A stretch of 33,943 nt of DNA. Source: Janthinobacterium violaceinigrum (GTDB taxonomy: Bacteria; Pseudomonadota; Gammaproteobacteria; Burkholderiales; Burkholderiaceae_D). Each line of letters opens with the position of its first letter. The first letter of the stretch is position 1. The position numbers were made by a program, and so were the translations under genes. The notes under the pieces were generated by a model. That model was not told the origin of the DNA. It made no database searches and saw only the letters and a program-made list of their open reading frames with translations. Shown piece by piece: positions 1 through 7,128 of this stretch. The stretch spans positions 1-33,943 of the forward strand of contig NZ_WFLI01000052.1 of assembly GCF_009208555.1 (NCBI RefSeq), given 5' to 3'.

Positions 1-258
1 CTGCATGGCGGGGCGGCGCCAGGCGCCGTTCGCGGCCGGCGGGCTTGCCGCCTGCAGCAGCGGCAGCGGCACGGTGTCGTCCAGCACGGGGTCGAACAGG
101 GCGCGCAATTGCCGGTTTTGCTCGCGCCAGGCAGCCACCCTGGCGGCGTCCTGCGGATGCGCGTGCAGGTAGGCGTCGACGGCCGCGCGCTCGCCTTCCG
201 GCAGGACGCTGTCGGCCAGGGCGTGCAATTGCGCTTCGCTGATGGCTTGCGTTGTCAT
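1..258 (-). CDS. Anti-sigma factor (partial, cut by left window edge)
   Basis: The reading frame starts at ATG 258 and runs off the left edge after 86 codons. The N-terminus reads MTTQAISEAQLHALADSVLP, followed by a helix-rich stretch with AYLHAHPQDAARVAAW and LRALFDPVLDD. This is the usual N-terminal cytoplasmic part of RsiW-like transmembrane anti-sigma factors (COG5662), which bind and hold a partner ECF sigma factor. No HxxxCxxC zinc motif is visible in this part. The membrane segment would lie beyond the edge. Its ATG overlaps the TGA of the sigma factor gene by four bases (ATGA), so the two are translationally coupled, which supports a sigma/anti-sigma pair. Confidence 0.8.
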   Translation of the reverse strand, partial: MTTQAISEAQLHALADSVLPEGERAAVDAYLHAHPQDAARVAAWREQNRQLRALFDPVLDDTVPLPLLQAASPPAANGAWRRPAMQ

Positions 259-782
259 TTCACGACTTTCAGGGTGGGTGGGCCGCTGCCCTCGCTGCCG
301 GCAGGGCGGCCATCGAGCAGGGTACGCAGCTTGTCGCGTCCGCGCGACAGGCGCGACATCACGGTGCCGACGGGGATGTCCAGGGTGGCCGCCACCTGCT
401 CGTACGGCATCTGTTCGAGCGCGACGAGCAGGATCACCTCGCGCTGCCCCAGCGGCAAACGGGCCAGCGCCGCATCCATTTCGCCGATGGCGATGGCTTG
501 TCCCGGCGCGCGCTCGGGCGCGGGCAGCACGGCGTCGTCGTCGAGCTCCTGCAGCGCCAGGCCGGGACGGCGCAGCTGGTCCACGTGCAGGTTGTGCATG
601 ATGGAAAACAGCCAGGGACGCATGCCCGCGCCCCGCTGCCATTGCTCCAGCCGGCGCCAGGCCCGCTCCACGGTATCCTGCACCAGGTCGTCCGCGTGCA
701 CTTCACCGACCAGCGCGCGCGCGTAGCGGCGCAGGCCGGGCAGGCATGCTTGCAGCAGGCGGCTGTCGTCAGGCACGGTCAT
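255..782 (-). CDS. ECF-family RNA polymerase sigma factor
   Basis: 175 residues, the usual size of an extracytoplasmic function sigma factor with only regions 2 and 4. Region 2 is at about residues 10-75, with the -10 recognition stretch DDLVQDTVERAWRRLEQW and the core-binding RPWLFSIMHNLHVDQLR. Region 4 is at about 108-160, with LPLGQREVILLVALEQM and the helix-turn-helix VAATLDIPVGTVMSRLSRGR. It directs RNA polymerase to a small stress regulon. It lies between a secreted protein gene (21 bp upstream) and an overlapping anti-sigma gene. A matching ECF-type promoter at 1215-1242 suggests it controls its own operon. The inducing signal cannot be read from the sequence. Confidence 0.93.
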   Translation of the reverse strand: MTVPDDSRLLQACLPGLRRYARALVGEVHADDLVQDTVERAWRRLEQWQRGAGMRPWLFSIMHNLHVDQLRRPGLALQELDDDAVLPAPERAPGQAIAIGEMDAALARLPLGQREVILLVALEQMPYEQVAATLDIPVGTVMSRLSRGRDKLRTLLDGRPAGSEGSGPPTLKVVK

Positions 783-803
783 GGCGGCGCGGCGGCGGGC
801 GGC

Positions 804-1178
804 TTAGGGCTTGACGACGTGCCACACGTTCTTGAAGTTGTCGCCGGCCGCGTCGCCCGGCTTCTTGTCTTCCTTGTACAGATACAGCGGTTTGCCCTTG
901 TAGGTCAGCTGCATGGCGCCGTTGTCTTCGCGCTTGATGCTGCCGTACGGGGCGGCGGGCGATGCTTCGGTGGCGATGACGGCGGGCCAGGCCACCAGGC
1001 AGCCGCCGCTGCAGGCGCTCTTGCCGCTGTCGGCGGCATCCTTGTCGAACACATACACGGTCATGCCGCTGGCGTTGACCAGCATGCCGTTGGCGGGCAT
1101 GACGTCGGCGGCAAAGGCGAGCGGGGCGGACAAGGCGGTGAAAAGGGCGGTGGCGGCAAAGGTGGTGGTCAGGCGCAT
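804..1178 (-). CDS. Secreted COG4315-family protein (predicted lipoprotein-repeat type)
   Basis: 124 residues with a clear Sec signal peptide (MRLTTTFAATALFTALSAPL, cleavage likely after AFA, near residue 23). The mature part has the two repeats typical of the COG4315 secreted family: GMLVNASGMTVYVFDKD with SACSGGCLVAWPA, then LTYKGKPLYLYKEDKKPGD ending in FKNVWHVVKP. Function is unknown for the family; it is often found beside ECF sigma factors in proteobacteria. The two cysteines in SACSGGC could form a disulfide or bind a ligand in the periplasm. There is no lipobox cysteine, so it is probably soluble. The start has a strong AAGGAG ribosome site. It is the first gene of the ECF operon and likely a target of that sigma factor. 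Confidence 0.88.
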   Translation of the reverse strand: MRLTTTFAATALFTALSAPLAFAADVMPANGMLVNASGMTVYVFDKDAADSGKSACSGGCLVAWPAVIATEASPAAPYGSIKREDNGAMQLTYKGKPLYLYKEDKKPGDAAGDNFKNVWHVVKP

Positions 1179-1214
1179 GATGGTCTCCTTGAGGTTTTGG
1201 GGGCTTGCAAGGGA

Positions 1215-1242
1215 TAGACGCGTGCCGCCCGCCGTTTATTCC
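1215..1242 (-). promoter_or_regulatory. ECF-type promoter of the COG4315-sigma-anti-sigma operon
   Basis: Read on the minus strand, GGAATAAA (1242-1235) is followed after 14 bases by CGTCTA (1220-1215). A GGAAT-type -35 and a CGTC-type -10 are characteristic of ECF-dependent promoters and unlike a sigma-70 site. The start point would fall near 1208, about 30 bases before the COG4315 ATG. The TAA stop codon of alkA lies inside the -35 element. Self-activation by the sigma factor encoded two genes downstream is inferred. Confidence 0.7.
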
Positions 1243-2159
1243 CCCGCTTGCGAATTATTTTTTTCCGGCGCATGCAGGCTGGCCCACAGGTGGGCGGCGG
1301 CCATGGTGCGGTGCGGCGCATACTGGCGCAGCCACTGCTCCGTGCGCGCCATGTCCGGCTTGACCTCTTCGCCGAGCAGCTTTTGCAGGGCGGCGCGGAT
1401 GGCCACGTCGCCATGCAGCGAGCAGTCGGCGTAGCCGTAGCCGCGCAGCAGCGCGTAATTGACGGTCCACGGGCCGATGCCCTTCACGGCCAGCAGCGCC
1501 TGCGAGATGGCCGCCACGTCGCCGGACGGGGGCAGCTCCAGCGACAGTGCTCCCTCGTCGACCAGGCGCGCCAGGCGCAGCACGGTTTCCGCCTTGGCGC
1601 GCGAGAATTTGCGGCTGGTCAGTTCTTCCACGGACAGGCGCGCCACGTCGCGCGCCTCCGGGTAGCACCACAAGCCGCTGCCGTGCTGGCGCCCCGCCTG
1701 CACAATGAAGGTGCGGCGCAGGGAAATGGCGAACGACAGGTTGATCTGCTGGCCGATGATGGCCCAGGTCAGCGCCTCGAAAGGGCTGGCCGACTGCACG
1801 ATGCGCAAACCGGGATTGACGCGGATCAACGGCGCCAGCAGCGGGTCGCCGGCGGCCAGCAGCGCGAACGGCTGCGGGTCGATGCGCAGGCCGAGGATGT
1901 TCAGCAGGGCGCCGTGCAGGGGCGTTTGCAGGCCGGCGAAGCCATCGTCATTGCCGTCGATGTCTGCCTGGCAGATGGCGGCATCGTCCGTGAAGGCCAC
2001 GTCCAGTACGACGGGTACGCCGGCAAGCAGGATGCCCTTGCGCAGGCCTGTCGGCGTGACCTGTTCCGCCACGGCTTGCGTATCCCTGCCGTGGAAGGCG
2101 ATGACGTCGTCGCGGCGGTAGCCGGCGGGCAGGGGGAGGGTCCAGTGCAGCAGGGTCAT
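1236..2159 (-). CDS. alkA: DNA-3-methyladenine glycosylase II
   Basis: 307 residues, somewhat longer than E. coli AlkA. It excises alkylated bases such as 3-methyladenine to start base excision repair. The N-terminal domain (about 1-115) matches the AlkA beta-sheet domain. The HhH-GPD domain follows: FEALTWAIIGQQINLSFA at about 127-144, the helix-hairpin-helix LLAVKGIGPWTVNYALLRG at about 222-240, and the catalytic aspartate expected at D251 in SLHGDVAIRAAL. The C-terminal helix has HRTMAAAHLWASLHA. No Ada-type regulator domain is fused and no ada gene is nearby. The stop codon overlaps the -35 element of the next operon. The neighbouring XdhC gene is unrelated in function. Confidence 0.9.
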   Translation of the reverse strand: MTLLHWTLPLPAGYRRDDVIAFHGRDTQAVAEQVTPTGLRKGILLAGVPVVLDVAFTDDAAICQADIDGNDDGFAGLQTPLHGALLNILGLRIDPQPFALLAAGDPLLAPLIRVNPGLRIVQSASPFEALTWAIIGQQINLSFAISLRRTFIVQAGRQHGSGLWCYPEARDVARLSVEELTSRKFSRAKAETVLRLARLVDEGALSLELPPSGDVAAISQALLAVKGIGPWTVNYALLRGYGYADCSLHGDVAIRAALQKLLGEEVKPDMARTEQWLRQYAPHRTMAAAHLWASLHAPEKNNSQAGE

Positions 2160-2225
2160 GGCGGGCCAAAGTCAGGGAAGGTATCAGGGGGGCGATGCTG
2201 GCGCATCCCGTTTCTTGCTTTCTGC

Positions 2226-3233
2226 CTAGCGCGCGCAGATATCGGTGCCGGGAGGGCTCAGGGCCGCCGCGTGCTGGATCTGCAGCGCGTCGGGCACGCC
2301 GTTCTTGACGGCCGTCAGCTCGGCCAGGATGGAAATGGCGATTTCGGCCGGCGTCTTGCTGCCGATGTACAGGCCGATGGGGCCATGCAGGCGCGCCAGC
2401 TGTTCCGCGCTGACGTCGAACTGCAGCAGGCGCTCGCGGCGCCTGGCATTGTTGGCGCGCGAGCCGATGGCGCCCACATAAAAGGCCGGGGATTTGAGCG
2501 CTTCCATCAGGGCCAGGTCGTCGAGCTTGGGATCGTGCGTGAGGGCGACGACGGCGCTGCGGCTGTCGAGCTTTAATTCCAGCACCAGGTCGTCGGGCAT
2601 GGCATGCAGCAGGGGCACGCCCGGCACGTTCCAGCCGCTGCGGTATTCTTCGCGCGGGTCGCAGACGATGACGTGGTAATCCATGGCCGTGGCGATTTGC
2701 GCCACGAAGCGCGACAGCTGGCTGGCGCCGATGATCAGCAAACGCCAGCGCGGGCCATGCTGCGTGGTGAGTACGCCATCTTCCAGGACCAGCACGGCGC
2801 CCGGCACGGCGCGCTGCAGGGTGACGGCGCCGCTGCGCAGGTCGAGGCGGCGCTCGACCAGTTCATGCGCTGCCAGGCGCGCCAGCAGTTCTGCCACGCG
2901 GCTGCCCGCATGCAGCGGCTCGATGGCCAGCTCGATGGTGCCGCCGCACGGCAGGCCGAAGCGGTGCGCCTCGTCGGCGCTGATGCCGTAGCTGACGATT
3001 TCCGGCAGCGTGCGCACGATGCCGTGCACGCGGACGGTGTCGATCAGGTCATCTTCGATGCAGCCGCCGGAGACGGAACCGATGACCGTGCCGTCGTCGC
3101 AGATGGCCAGGGTGGCGCCCACGGGACGGGGGCTGGAACCCCAGGTCTTGATGACGGTGACGAGTTCGCAGCGGTGCCCGGCAGCGAGCCAGGCGGCGCT
3201 GGTTTTCAGAACTTCAAGGTCGATGCTGTCCAT
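2226..3233 (-). CDS. XdhC/CoxI-family protein (molybdenum cofactor chaperone-like)
   Basis: 335 residues from the ATG chosen at 3233 (MDSIDLEVLKTSAAWLAAGH). The frame stays open upstream to an ATG at 3251 and a TTG at 3269, none with a clear ribosome site, so the start is uncertain. The N-terminal XdhC domain shows TVIKTWGSSPRPVGATLA, GSVSGGCIEDDLID and FGLPCGGTIELAIEP. The C-terminal Rossmann domain shows LLIIGASQLSRFVAQIA and AVVALTHDPKLDDLAL, YVGAIGSR and GLYIGSKTPAEIA. Family members bind and sulfurate molybdenum cofactor for insertion into xanthine dehydrogenase or related hydroxylases. No molybdenum hydroxylase gene is present in this window, so its client is unknown. Confidence 0.88.
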   Translation of the reverse strand: MDSIDLEVLKTSAAWLAAGHRCELVTVIKTWGSSPRPVGATLAICDDGTVIGSVSGGCIEDDLIDTVRVHGIVRTLPEIVSYGISADEAHRFGLPCGGTIELAIEPLHAGSRVAELLARLAAHELVERRLDLRSGAVTLQRAVPGAVLVLEDGVLTTQHGPRWRLLIIGASQLSRFVAQIATAMDYHVIVCDPREEYRSGWNVPGVPLLHAMPDDLVLELKLDSRSAVVALTHDPKLDDLALMEALKSPAFYVGAIGSRANNARRRERLLQFDVSAEQLARLHGPIGLYIGSKTPAEIAISILAELTAVKNGVPDALQIQHAAALSPPGTDICAR

Positions 3234-3333
3234 GGCGGGCGCGGGTTGCATGCCGCATGTTTGCGGCAAAGTATGGAATAGTATTCAAGATTGTGGATAT
3301 ACTACCTGTTCCACCACCCTGCGGAGAATTTTC

Positions 3334-3474
3334 ATGTCAAATGAAGTCAAGACGCAAGAAGAGGGTATTCCCAAGTTCGGCAAGCTGCTCGTCGTCCTGT
3401 TTCTTGCCGTGGTGTTCTGCGGCGCCCTGACCTGGATCATGGGCACCTATTTCCCGAACTTCCCCGGCACCTGA
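3334..3474 (+). CDS. Small single-pass membrane protein of unknown function (46 aa)
   Basis: ATG 3334 to TGA 3474, with a ribosome site GGAG at 3323-3326. The protein starts MSNEVKTQEEGIPKFGKLL, continues with one hydrophobic segment (VVLFLAVVFCGALTWIMG, about residues 20-37) and ends TYFPNFPGT. I do not recognise a family. The charged N-terminus followed by a single helix suggests an inner-membrane protein with a cytoplasmic N-terminus, perhaps a partner of a larger complex. A TATACT sequence at 3298-3303 may be its -10 element, but no good -35 was found. It is divergent from the XdhC gene. Its stop codon lies within the end of repeat copy 1, which begins at about 3470. Confidence 0.7.
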   Translation: MSNEVKTQEEGIPKFGKLLVVLFLAVVFCGALTWIMGTYFPNFPGT

Positions 3475-3583
3475 GCAAACCTGCTGCGCGTCGCGCTTTG
3501 CGGCCTGCGATGCTCACCGTACTAGCGTACGGTTGCGCTTCTTAGCCACAAATCACTGCCGCTCGCGACGGTTTGGTCAGGCG
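3470..3583 (+). repeat. Structured dispersed repeat, copy 1
   Basis: About 114 bp. It shares long blocks with copies at 4723-4837 and 7129-7241: CTGCTGCGCG, TTTGCGGCC, TGCGATGCTCACCGTAC here, then GCGCTTCTTAGCCACAAAT and CTGCCGCTCGCGACGGTTTG. The centre is a 7-bp hairpin ACCGTAC-TAGC-GTACGGT at 3516-3533. The blocks TTTGCGGCC and GGCCACAAA-like (AGCCACAAA here) can form an outer stem. The ends are near-inverted: CCTGAGCAAACC at the left and GGTTTGGTCAGGCG at the right. Confidence 0.85.
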
Positions 3584-3599
3584 CCTGCCTTTGTCAGGA

Positions 3600-4703
3600 T
3601 TAAGGCTTGAGTGGTTTCTTGGCCGCCTGCTTAGCGCGCACGTCGGTGACGGCGCGGTTGATGGCCGCCATGCGCGAGTTGGTGCCCGGGTGCAGGGCCG
3701 TGTAGCCGTTGGCCACCGCGGCCGGCACTTGCGTGGCCAGGCGCTGCCAGAAGCTGGCGGCGTTGTCGACGTTGTAGCCGGCGCGCGCCAGCAGGTAGAT
3801 GGCCAGGGTGTCGGCTTGCACGTCGAGTTCCTGCGGCATGGCCTTGATGCCGGCGGCGCCCGTCAGCATCGATACGTCGGGCTGCACGGCACCCAGGCTG
3901 TCGATGATGCTGCCGGCCGTGCCGGCGGAACGCTGGCTGCGCGCGTGGTCGAGGATGTTGTGCGCCATTTCGCGGGCGATCACGAAGGCGATGCCTTCGT
4001 CGTTTTGCGCCGCATTGACCATGCCGCGCGTGAGCATGATGCGCGCGCCGTCCGAATACGCGTTGACATTGTCCGCATTGCCCAGGGCGACGCGGAAAGC
4101 GCAGGCGCGCGTGACGGGAATCTTCAGGTCCTGCTGCTGGCCGTCGCGGGCGATGGTCATGTTCAGGCTGGCGCTCTTGGATGCCAGCGGGCCGACGATG
4201 GCGCCGAACGGGCCTTCCGCCTTGGGGCCGGCGGGCAGCGGCTTGCCTTCCGCGGCCACCAGGCCGTCGCCCTTGCGCAAGCCGGCGCGCGCGGCGCCGC
4301 TGCCCGGCAGCACGCCCGATACCTGCATCTGTTCGCCGTAGCCGAGCGCCGCCTGCGCCGCATCGGCATAGATGCCCGGATACGAGTATTTATTCTGCGC
4401 CGTGAAGCCCAGCAGGTTGCGCGCATACGTCTTGCACAGGTCCGCATTGTTGATCAGCAGGGGCGCCGAGACTTTCGACAGGCGGTCCTGCAGCGCCACC
4501 ATCTTCACCAGTTCTTCCTGCGCCGCCTTCTGCTGCGCCGTCAGGGCCGGCGCATCGGGCGCCGGCACCACGTTGAACGGGCCGCTGACATGCGTCGCCG
4601 GCGTGGTGCAGCCGGCCAGCAGGGCCGCGCCGGCCAGCAGGAGGGGAGTGGCCAGTTGGCGCAGCGGAGCTGGGGCTGAGATCAGATGGCGAAAACCTGG
4701 CAT
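3600..4703 (-). CDS. M48-like lipoprotein with embedded PDZ domain and degenerate zinc site
   Basis: 367 residues. A lipoprotein signal is clear (LLLAGAALLAGC, lipidated Cys at about residue 32), so the protein should sit in the outer or inner membrane facing the periplasm. Residues 118-200 resemble a PDZ domain (QVSGVLPGSGAARAGLRKGD). The C-terminal part follows M48 peptidases: FVIAREMAHNILDH at 241-253, then QELDVQADTLAIYLLARAGY and YTALHPGTNSRMAAI. The normal HExxH is here REMAH (R244), and the third ligand Glu of ExxAD appears as Asp (D294). Zinc binding and catalysis are therefore doubtful; it may be a chaperone-like pseudopeptidase. The ribosome site AAGAAGGAA precedes the ATG. Direct copies of the structured repeat lie on both sides. 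Confidence 0.82.
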   Translation of the reverse strand: MPGFRHLISAPAPLRQLATPLLLAGAALLAGCTTPATHVSGPFNVVPAPDAPALTAQQKAAQEELVKMVALQDRLSKVSAPLLINNADLCKTYARNLLGFTAQNKYSYPGIYADAAQAALGYGEQMQVSGVLPGSGAARAGLRKGDGLVAAEGKPLPAGPKAEGPFGAIVGPLASKSASLNMTIARDGQQQDLKIPVTRACAFRVALGNADNVNAYSDGARIMLTRGMVNAAQNDEGIAFVIAREMAHNILDHARSQRSAGTAGSIIDSLGAVQPDVSMLTGAAGIKAMPQELDVQADTLAIYLLARAGYNVDNAASFWQRLATQVPAAVANGYTALHPGTNSRMAAINRAVTDVRAKQAAKKPLKP

Positions 4704-4722
4704 GGACTATTCCTTCTTGTAA

Positions 4723-4837
4723 CGCCTGACAAAACCTGCTGCGCGGCGCGATTTGCGGCCTCCGATGCTCACTGTGCATTCGCACAGCTCCGCTTCTCAG
4801 CCACAACTCACATCCGCTCGCTACGGTTTGTCAGTCG
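4723..4837 (+). repeat. Structured dispersed repeat, copy 2
   Basis: About 115 bp in the same orientation as copy 1, lying between the M48-like gene and dut. Ends are CGCCTGACAAAACC and GGTTTGTCAGTCG, an imperfect inverted pair. The central hairpin is CTGTGC-ATTC-GCACAG (4772-4787). Against copies 1 and 3 (CCGTAC/GTACGG) two base pairs have changed on both sides, so pairing is preserved. The shared block TTTGCGGCC (4752-4760) and GCCACAACTCA (4800-4810) also match. Confidence 0.85.
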
Positions 4838-4840
4838 CTG

Positions 4841-5290
4841 TTAATGTTTGCCGGTGCTGCCGAAACCGCCAACACCGCGTTCGCTGTCGCCGAATTCCTC
4901 GACGACGTTAAAGCCCACTTGCAGCACCGGCACGATGATGAGCTGCGCCAGGCGTTCCATGGGGTTGAGCGTGAAAGCGCTCTGGCCCCGGTTCCAGGTC
5001 GATACCATCAGCTGGCCCTGGTAATCGGAGTCGATCAAGCCTACCAGATTCCCCAATACGATGCCGTTTTTGTGGCCCATGCCGCTGCGCGGCAGGATCA
5101 TGGCCGCATACGAGGGGTCGCCGATGTGGATGGCCAGGCCCGTGGGAATGAGCACGGTCTGTCCCGCTTCGATGGTGATGGCTTCGTCGATGCAGGCGCG
5201 CAGGTCCAGGCCGGCGCTGCCTGGGGTGGCGTAGGCCGGCAGCAGTTCCTGCATGCGGGCGTCGAGGATCTTGATGTCGATATTTTTCAT
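4841..5290 (-). CDS. dut: Deoxyuridine 5'-triphosphate nucleotidohydrolase (dUTPase)
   Basis: 149 residues, the standard length of the trimeric enzyme. It hydrolyses dUTP to dUMP and pyrophosphate, preventing uracil incorporation into DNA and supplying dUMP for thymidylate synthesis. All five motifs are present: TPGSAGLDLRA, PRSGMGHKNGIVLGN, GLIDSDYQGQLMVS, RLAQLIIVPV and the C-terminal RGVGGFGSTG that closes over the active site. It follows coaBC with a 25-bp gap, the arrangement usual in proteobacteria. No strong ribosome site is seen before the ATG at 5290. The gene ends three bases from repeat copy 2. Confidence 0.97.
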   Translation of the reverse strand: MKNIDIKILDARMQELLPAYATPGSAGLDLRACIDEAITIEAGQTVLIPTGLAIHIGDPSYAAMILPRSGMGHKNGIVLGNLVGLIDSDYQGQLMVSTWNRGQSAFTLNPMERLAQLIIVPVLQVGFNVVEEFGDSERGVGGFGSTGKH

Positions 5291-5315
5291 TGAAGCTAAA
5301 GCGTATAAAAAAGGG

Positions 5316-6536
5316 TTATTTGAGCAGAGAGTTCCTGGCGAGTCGCTTCGAGATTTCCGAAATCAGCTGGCGCGCCAGGTTCAGTTTCGAGGCGCGCGGC
5401 AGCACGGTATGGCCCTCTTCATCGAACAGGATGATGGTGTTGTCGTCCTGGCCAAACGTGTTCTGGCCGATATTGCCGACCAGCAGGGGAATGCCTTTTT
5501 TCTCGCGCTTGGTCGAGCCGAATTCCACCAGGTTTTCCGATTCGGCGGCAAAGCCCACGCAGTACGGATAGCCGGCCAGGTTGGTGCGGGCCGCCACGGT
5601 GGCCAGGATGTCGGGATTTTGCGCGAACTGCAGTTCGGGCACGGAGCCGTCGGCCTGCTTTTTCATTTTCTGTTCGCTGGCGTTGGCCACGCGCCAGTCG
5701 GCCACGGCGGCGACGGCGACGAAGACATGCTGGCCGTCGACGTGGGCCAGCACCGCATCATGCATCTGCTGCGCGCTTTGCACATCGATGCGGCGCACGC
5801 CGAACGGCGCGTCCAGCGCAGTGGGGCCGGAAATGAGCAGCACCTCGGCGCCCGCTTCGCGCGCCGCGCGCGCCACCGCATAGCCCATCTTGCCCGAGGA
5901 CAGATTGGTGATGCCGCGCACGGGGTCGATGGCTTCGAAAGTGGGACCGGCCGTGACCAGCACGCGCTTGCCCGCCAGGACTTTCGGCTGGAAGGCGGCG
6001 ATCAGCTCCGTCAGCAGCTGTTCCGGTTCCAGCATGCGGCCCAGGCCAACTTCGCCGCACGCCTGTTCGCCGGCAGCCGGGCCAAACAGCTTGATGCCGT
6101 CGTCGCGCAGCTGCTGCACATTGCGCTGCGTGGCGGGGTTCTGCCACATTTCCACGTTCATGGCGGGCGCCACCAGCAAAGGCAGGTGGGAGGGGCGGGC
6201 CAGGCACAGGGTCGACAGCAGGTCGTCGCACACGCCGTGCGCCAGCTTGCGCAGGAAGTCGGCCGAACACGGCGCGATCAAGATCGCGTCCGCATGGCGC
6301 GTCAAATCGATATGCGCCATGTTGTTGGCTATGCGCGCATCCCACTGGCTCGTGTGCACGGGGTGGCCGGACAGGGCCTGCATCGTCACGGCCGTGATGA
6401 AGTGGCTGGCCGCATCCGTCATCACCACCTGCACCGAGGCGCCGGCCTTTGTCAGCGCGCGGCACAGTTCCGCCGCCTTGTAGCAGGCGACGCCGCCCGA
6501 AAGTCCCAGGACGATTTTTTTGCCGGACAATTCCAT
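5316..6536 (-). CDS. coaBC: Bifunctional phosphopantothenoylcysteine decarboxylase / phosphopantothenate-cysteine ligase
   Basis: 406 residues. It makes 4'-phosphopantetheine from phosphopantothenate in coenzyme A synthesis: the CoaB part adds cysteine using CTP and the CoaC part decarboxylates it with FMN. The CoaC domain (about 1-190) has GLSGGVACYKAAEL, the catalytic His75 in NNMAHIDLTRHAD, LVAPAMNVEMW (Asn127) and the flexible-loop Cys160 in EQACGEVGLGRML. The CoaB domain has VLVTAGPTFEAIDPVRGITN, SSGKMGYAVARAA and FAAESENLVEFG. The ribosome site CAGGAGAAC precedes ATG 6536. It lies 17 bp downstream of lspA and upstream of dut, likely one operon. Confidence 0.96.
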   Translation of the reverse strand: MELSGKKIVLGLSGGVACYKAAELCRALTKAGASVQVVMTDAASHFITAVTMQALSGHPVHTSQWDARIANNMAHIDLTRHADAILIAPCSADFLRKLAHGVCDDLLSTLCLARPSHLPLLVAPAMNVEMWQNPATQRNVQQLRDDGIKLFGPAAGEQACGEVGLGRMLEPEQLLTELIAAFQPKVLAGKRVLVTAGPTFEAIDPVRGITNLSSGKMGYAVARAAREAGAEVLLISGPTALDAPFGVRRIDVQSAQQMHDAVLAHVDGQHVFVAVAAVADWRVANASEQKMKKQADGSVPELQFAQNPDILATVAARTNLAGYPYCVGFAAESENLVEFGSTKREKKGIPLLVGNIGQNTFGQDDNTIILFDEEGHTVLPRASKLNLARQLISEISKRLARNSLLK

Positions 6537-6553
6537 GCCGTTCTCCTGCTTGT

Positions 6554-7063
6554 TTATTTGTTTACCCGGCGCAGTTCATCGATGATGAACAGGGCCGCGC
6601 CGATGCAGATGGCGCTGTCGGCGATATTGAAAGCGGGGAAATGGCCCCAGCTTTTCCAGTGAAAGTCGAGGAAATCGACCACGTGGCCGTAGATCAGGCG
6701 GTCGATGGCGTTGCCCAGCGCGCCGCCCAGGATCAGCGACAGGGCCCAGCAGAACATGCGCTGGCCCGCGTGCTTTTTCAGCAGATAGATGATGTAGATG
6801 GCCGCGCCCAGGGCGATGGCGGTGAAGAAATAGCGCTGCCAGCCGCCCTGGTCGGACAGGAAGCTGAACGCGGCACCCTTGTTATACGCGAGCACCAGGT
6901 TGAAATACGAGGTGATGACCATCTCCTGCGCATAGCGGAAGGTTTTCAGGATGGTGATCTTGGTGATCTGGTCGAACAGGATGACGATGGCGGCAATGCC
7001 CAGCCAGGGCACCAGCGACGCTGAGGACGACGATTTCGATGAAAAACGGTTTTTGGTGGCCAT
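6554..7063 (-). CDS. lspA: Lipoprotein signal peptidase (signal peptidase II)
   Basis: 169 residues from the ATG at 7063 (MATKNRFSSKSSSSASLVPW). The frame is open upstream, but that part reads through the repeat and hairpin. It is an inner-membrane aspartyl protease that removes the signal peptide of prolipoproteins after lipidation. Four membrane helices are visible. The conserved motifs are NLVLAYNKGAAFSFL, GNAIDRLIYGHVVDFLDF with catalytic D121, and FPAFNIADSAICIG with catalytic D149. It follows ileS, as in many proteobacteria, but the gap is unusually long (183 bp) and filled by a hairpin and repeat copy 3. A GGAA about 5 bases before the ATG is a weak ribosome site. Confidence 0.95.
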   Translation of the reverse strand: MATKNRFSSKSSSSASLVPWLGIAAIVILFDQITKITILKTFRYAQEMVITSYFNLVLAYNKGAAFSFLSDQGGWQRYFFTAIALGAAIYIIYLLKKHAGQRMFCWALSLILGGALGNAIDRLIYGHVVDFLDFHWKSWGHFPAFNIADSAICIGAALFIIDELRRVNK

Positions 7064-7084
7064 ATTTTTCCAGGGAAGATAATG

Positions 7085-7108
7085 CCGCCGCCTGGCAGCA
7101 GGCGGCGG
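7085..7108 (-). other. 10-bp perfect hairpin just upstream of lspA
   Basis: On the + strand CCGCCGCCTG, loop GCAG, then CAGGCGGCGG, fully complementary. No T-run follows on the minus strand, so it is not a simple terminator. It sits 21 bases before the lspA start in the ileS-lspA transcript and could act as a processing site or modulate translation. Confidence 0.65.
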
Positions 7109-7128
7109 TGGGACTGATAGCATACAAC

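Noticed and set aside
252..1217. Long + strand ORF of 321 codons opposite the sigma factor operon
   Set aside because: Composition is histidine-, glycine- and glutamine-rich and lacks any family pattern; it is the antisense of clear minus-strand genes in GC-rich DNA.
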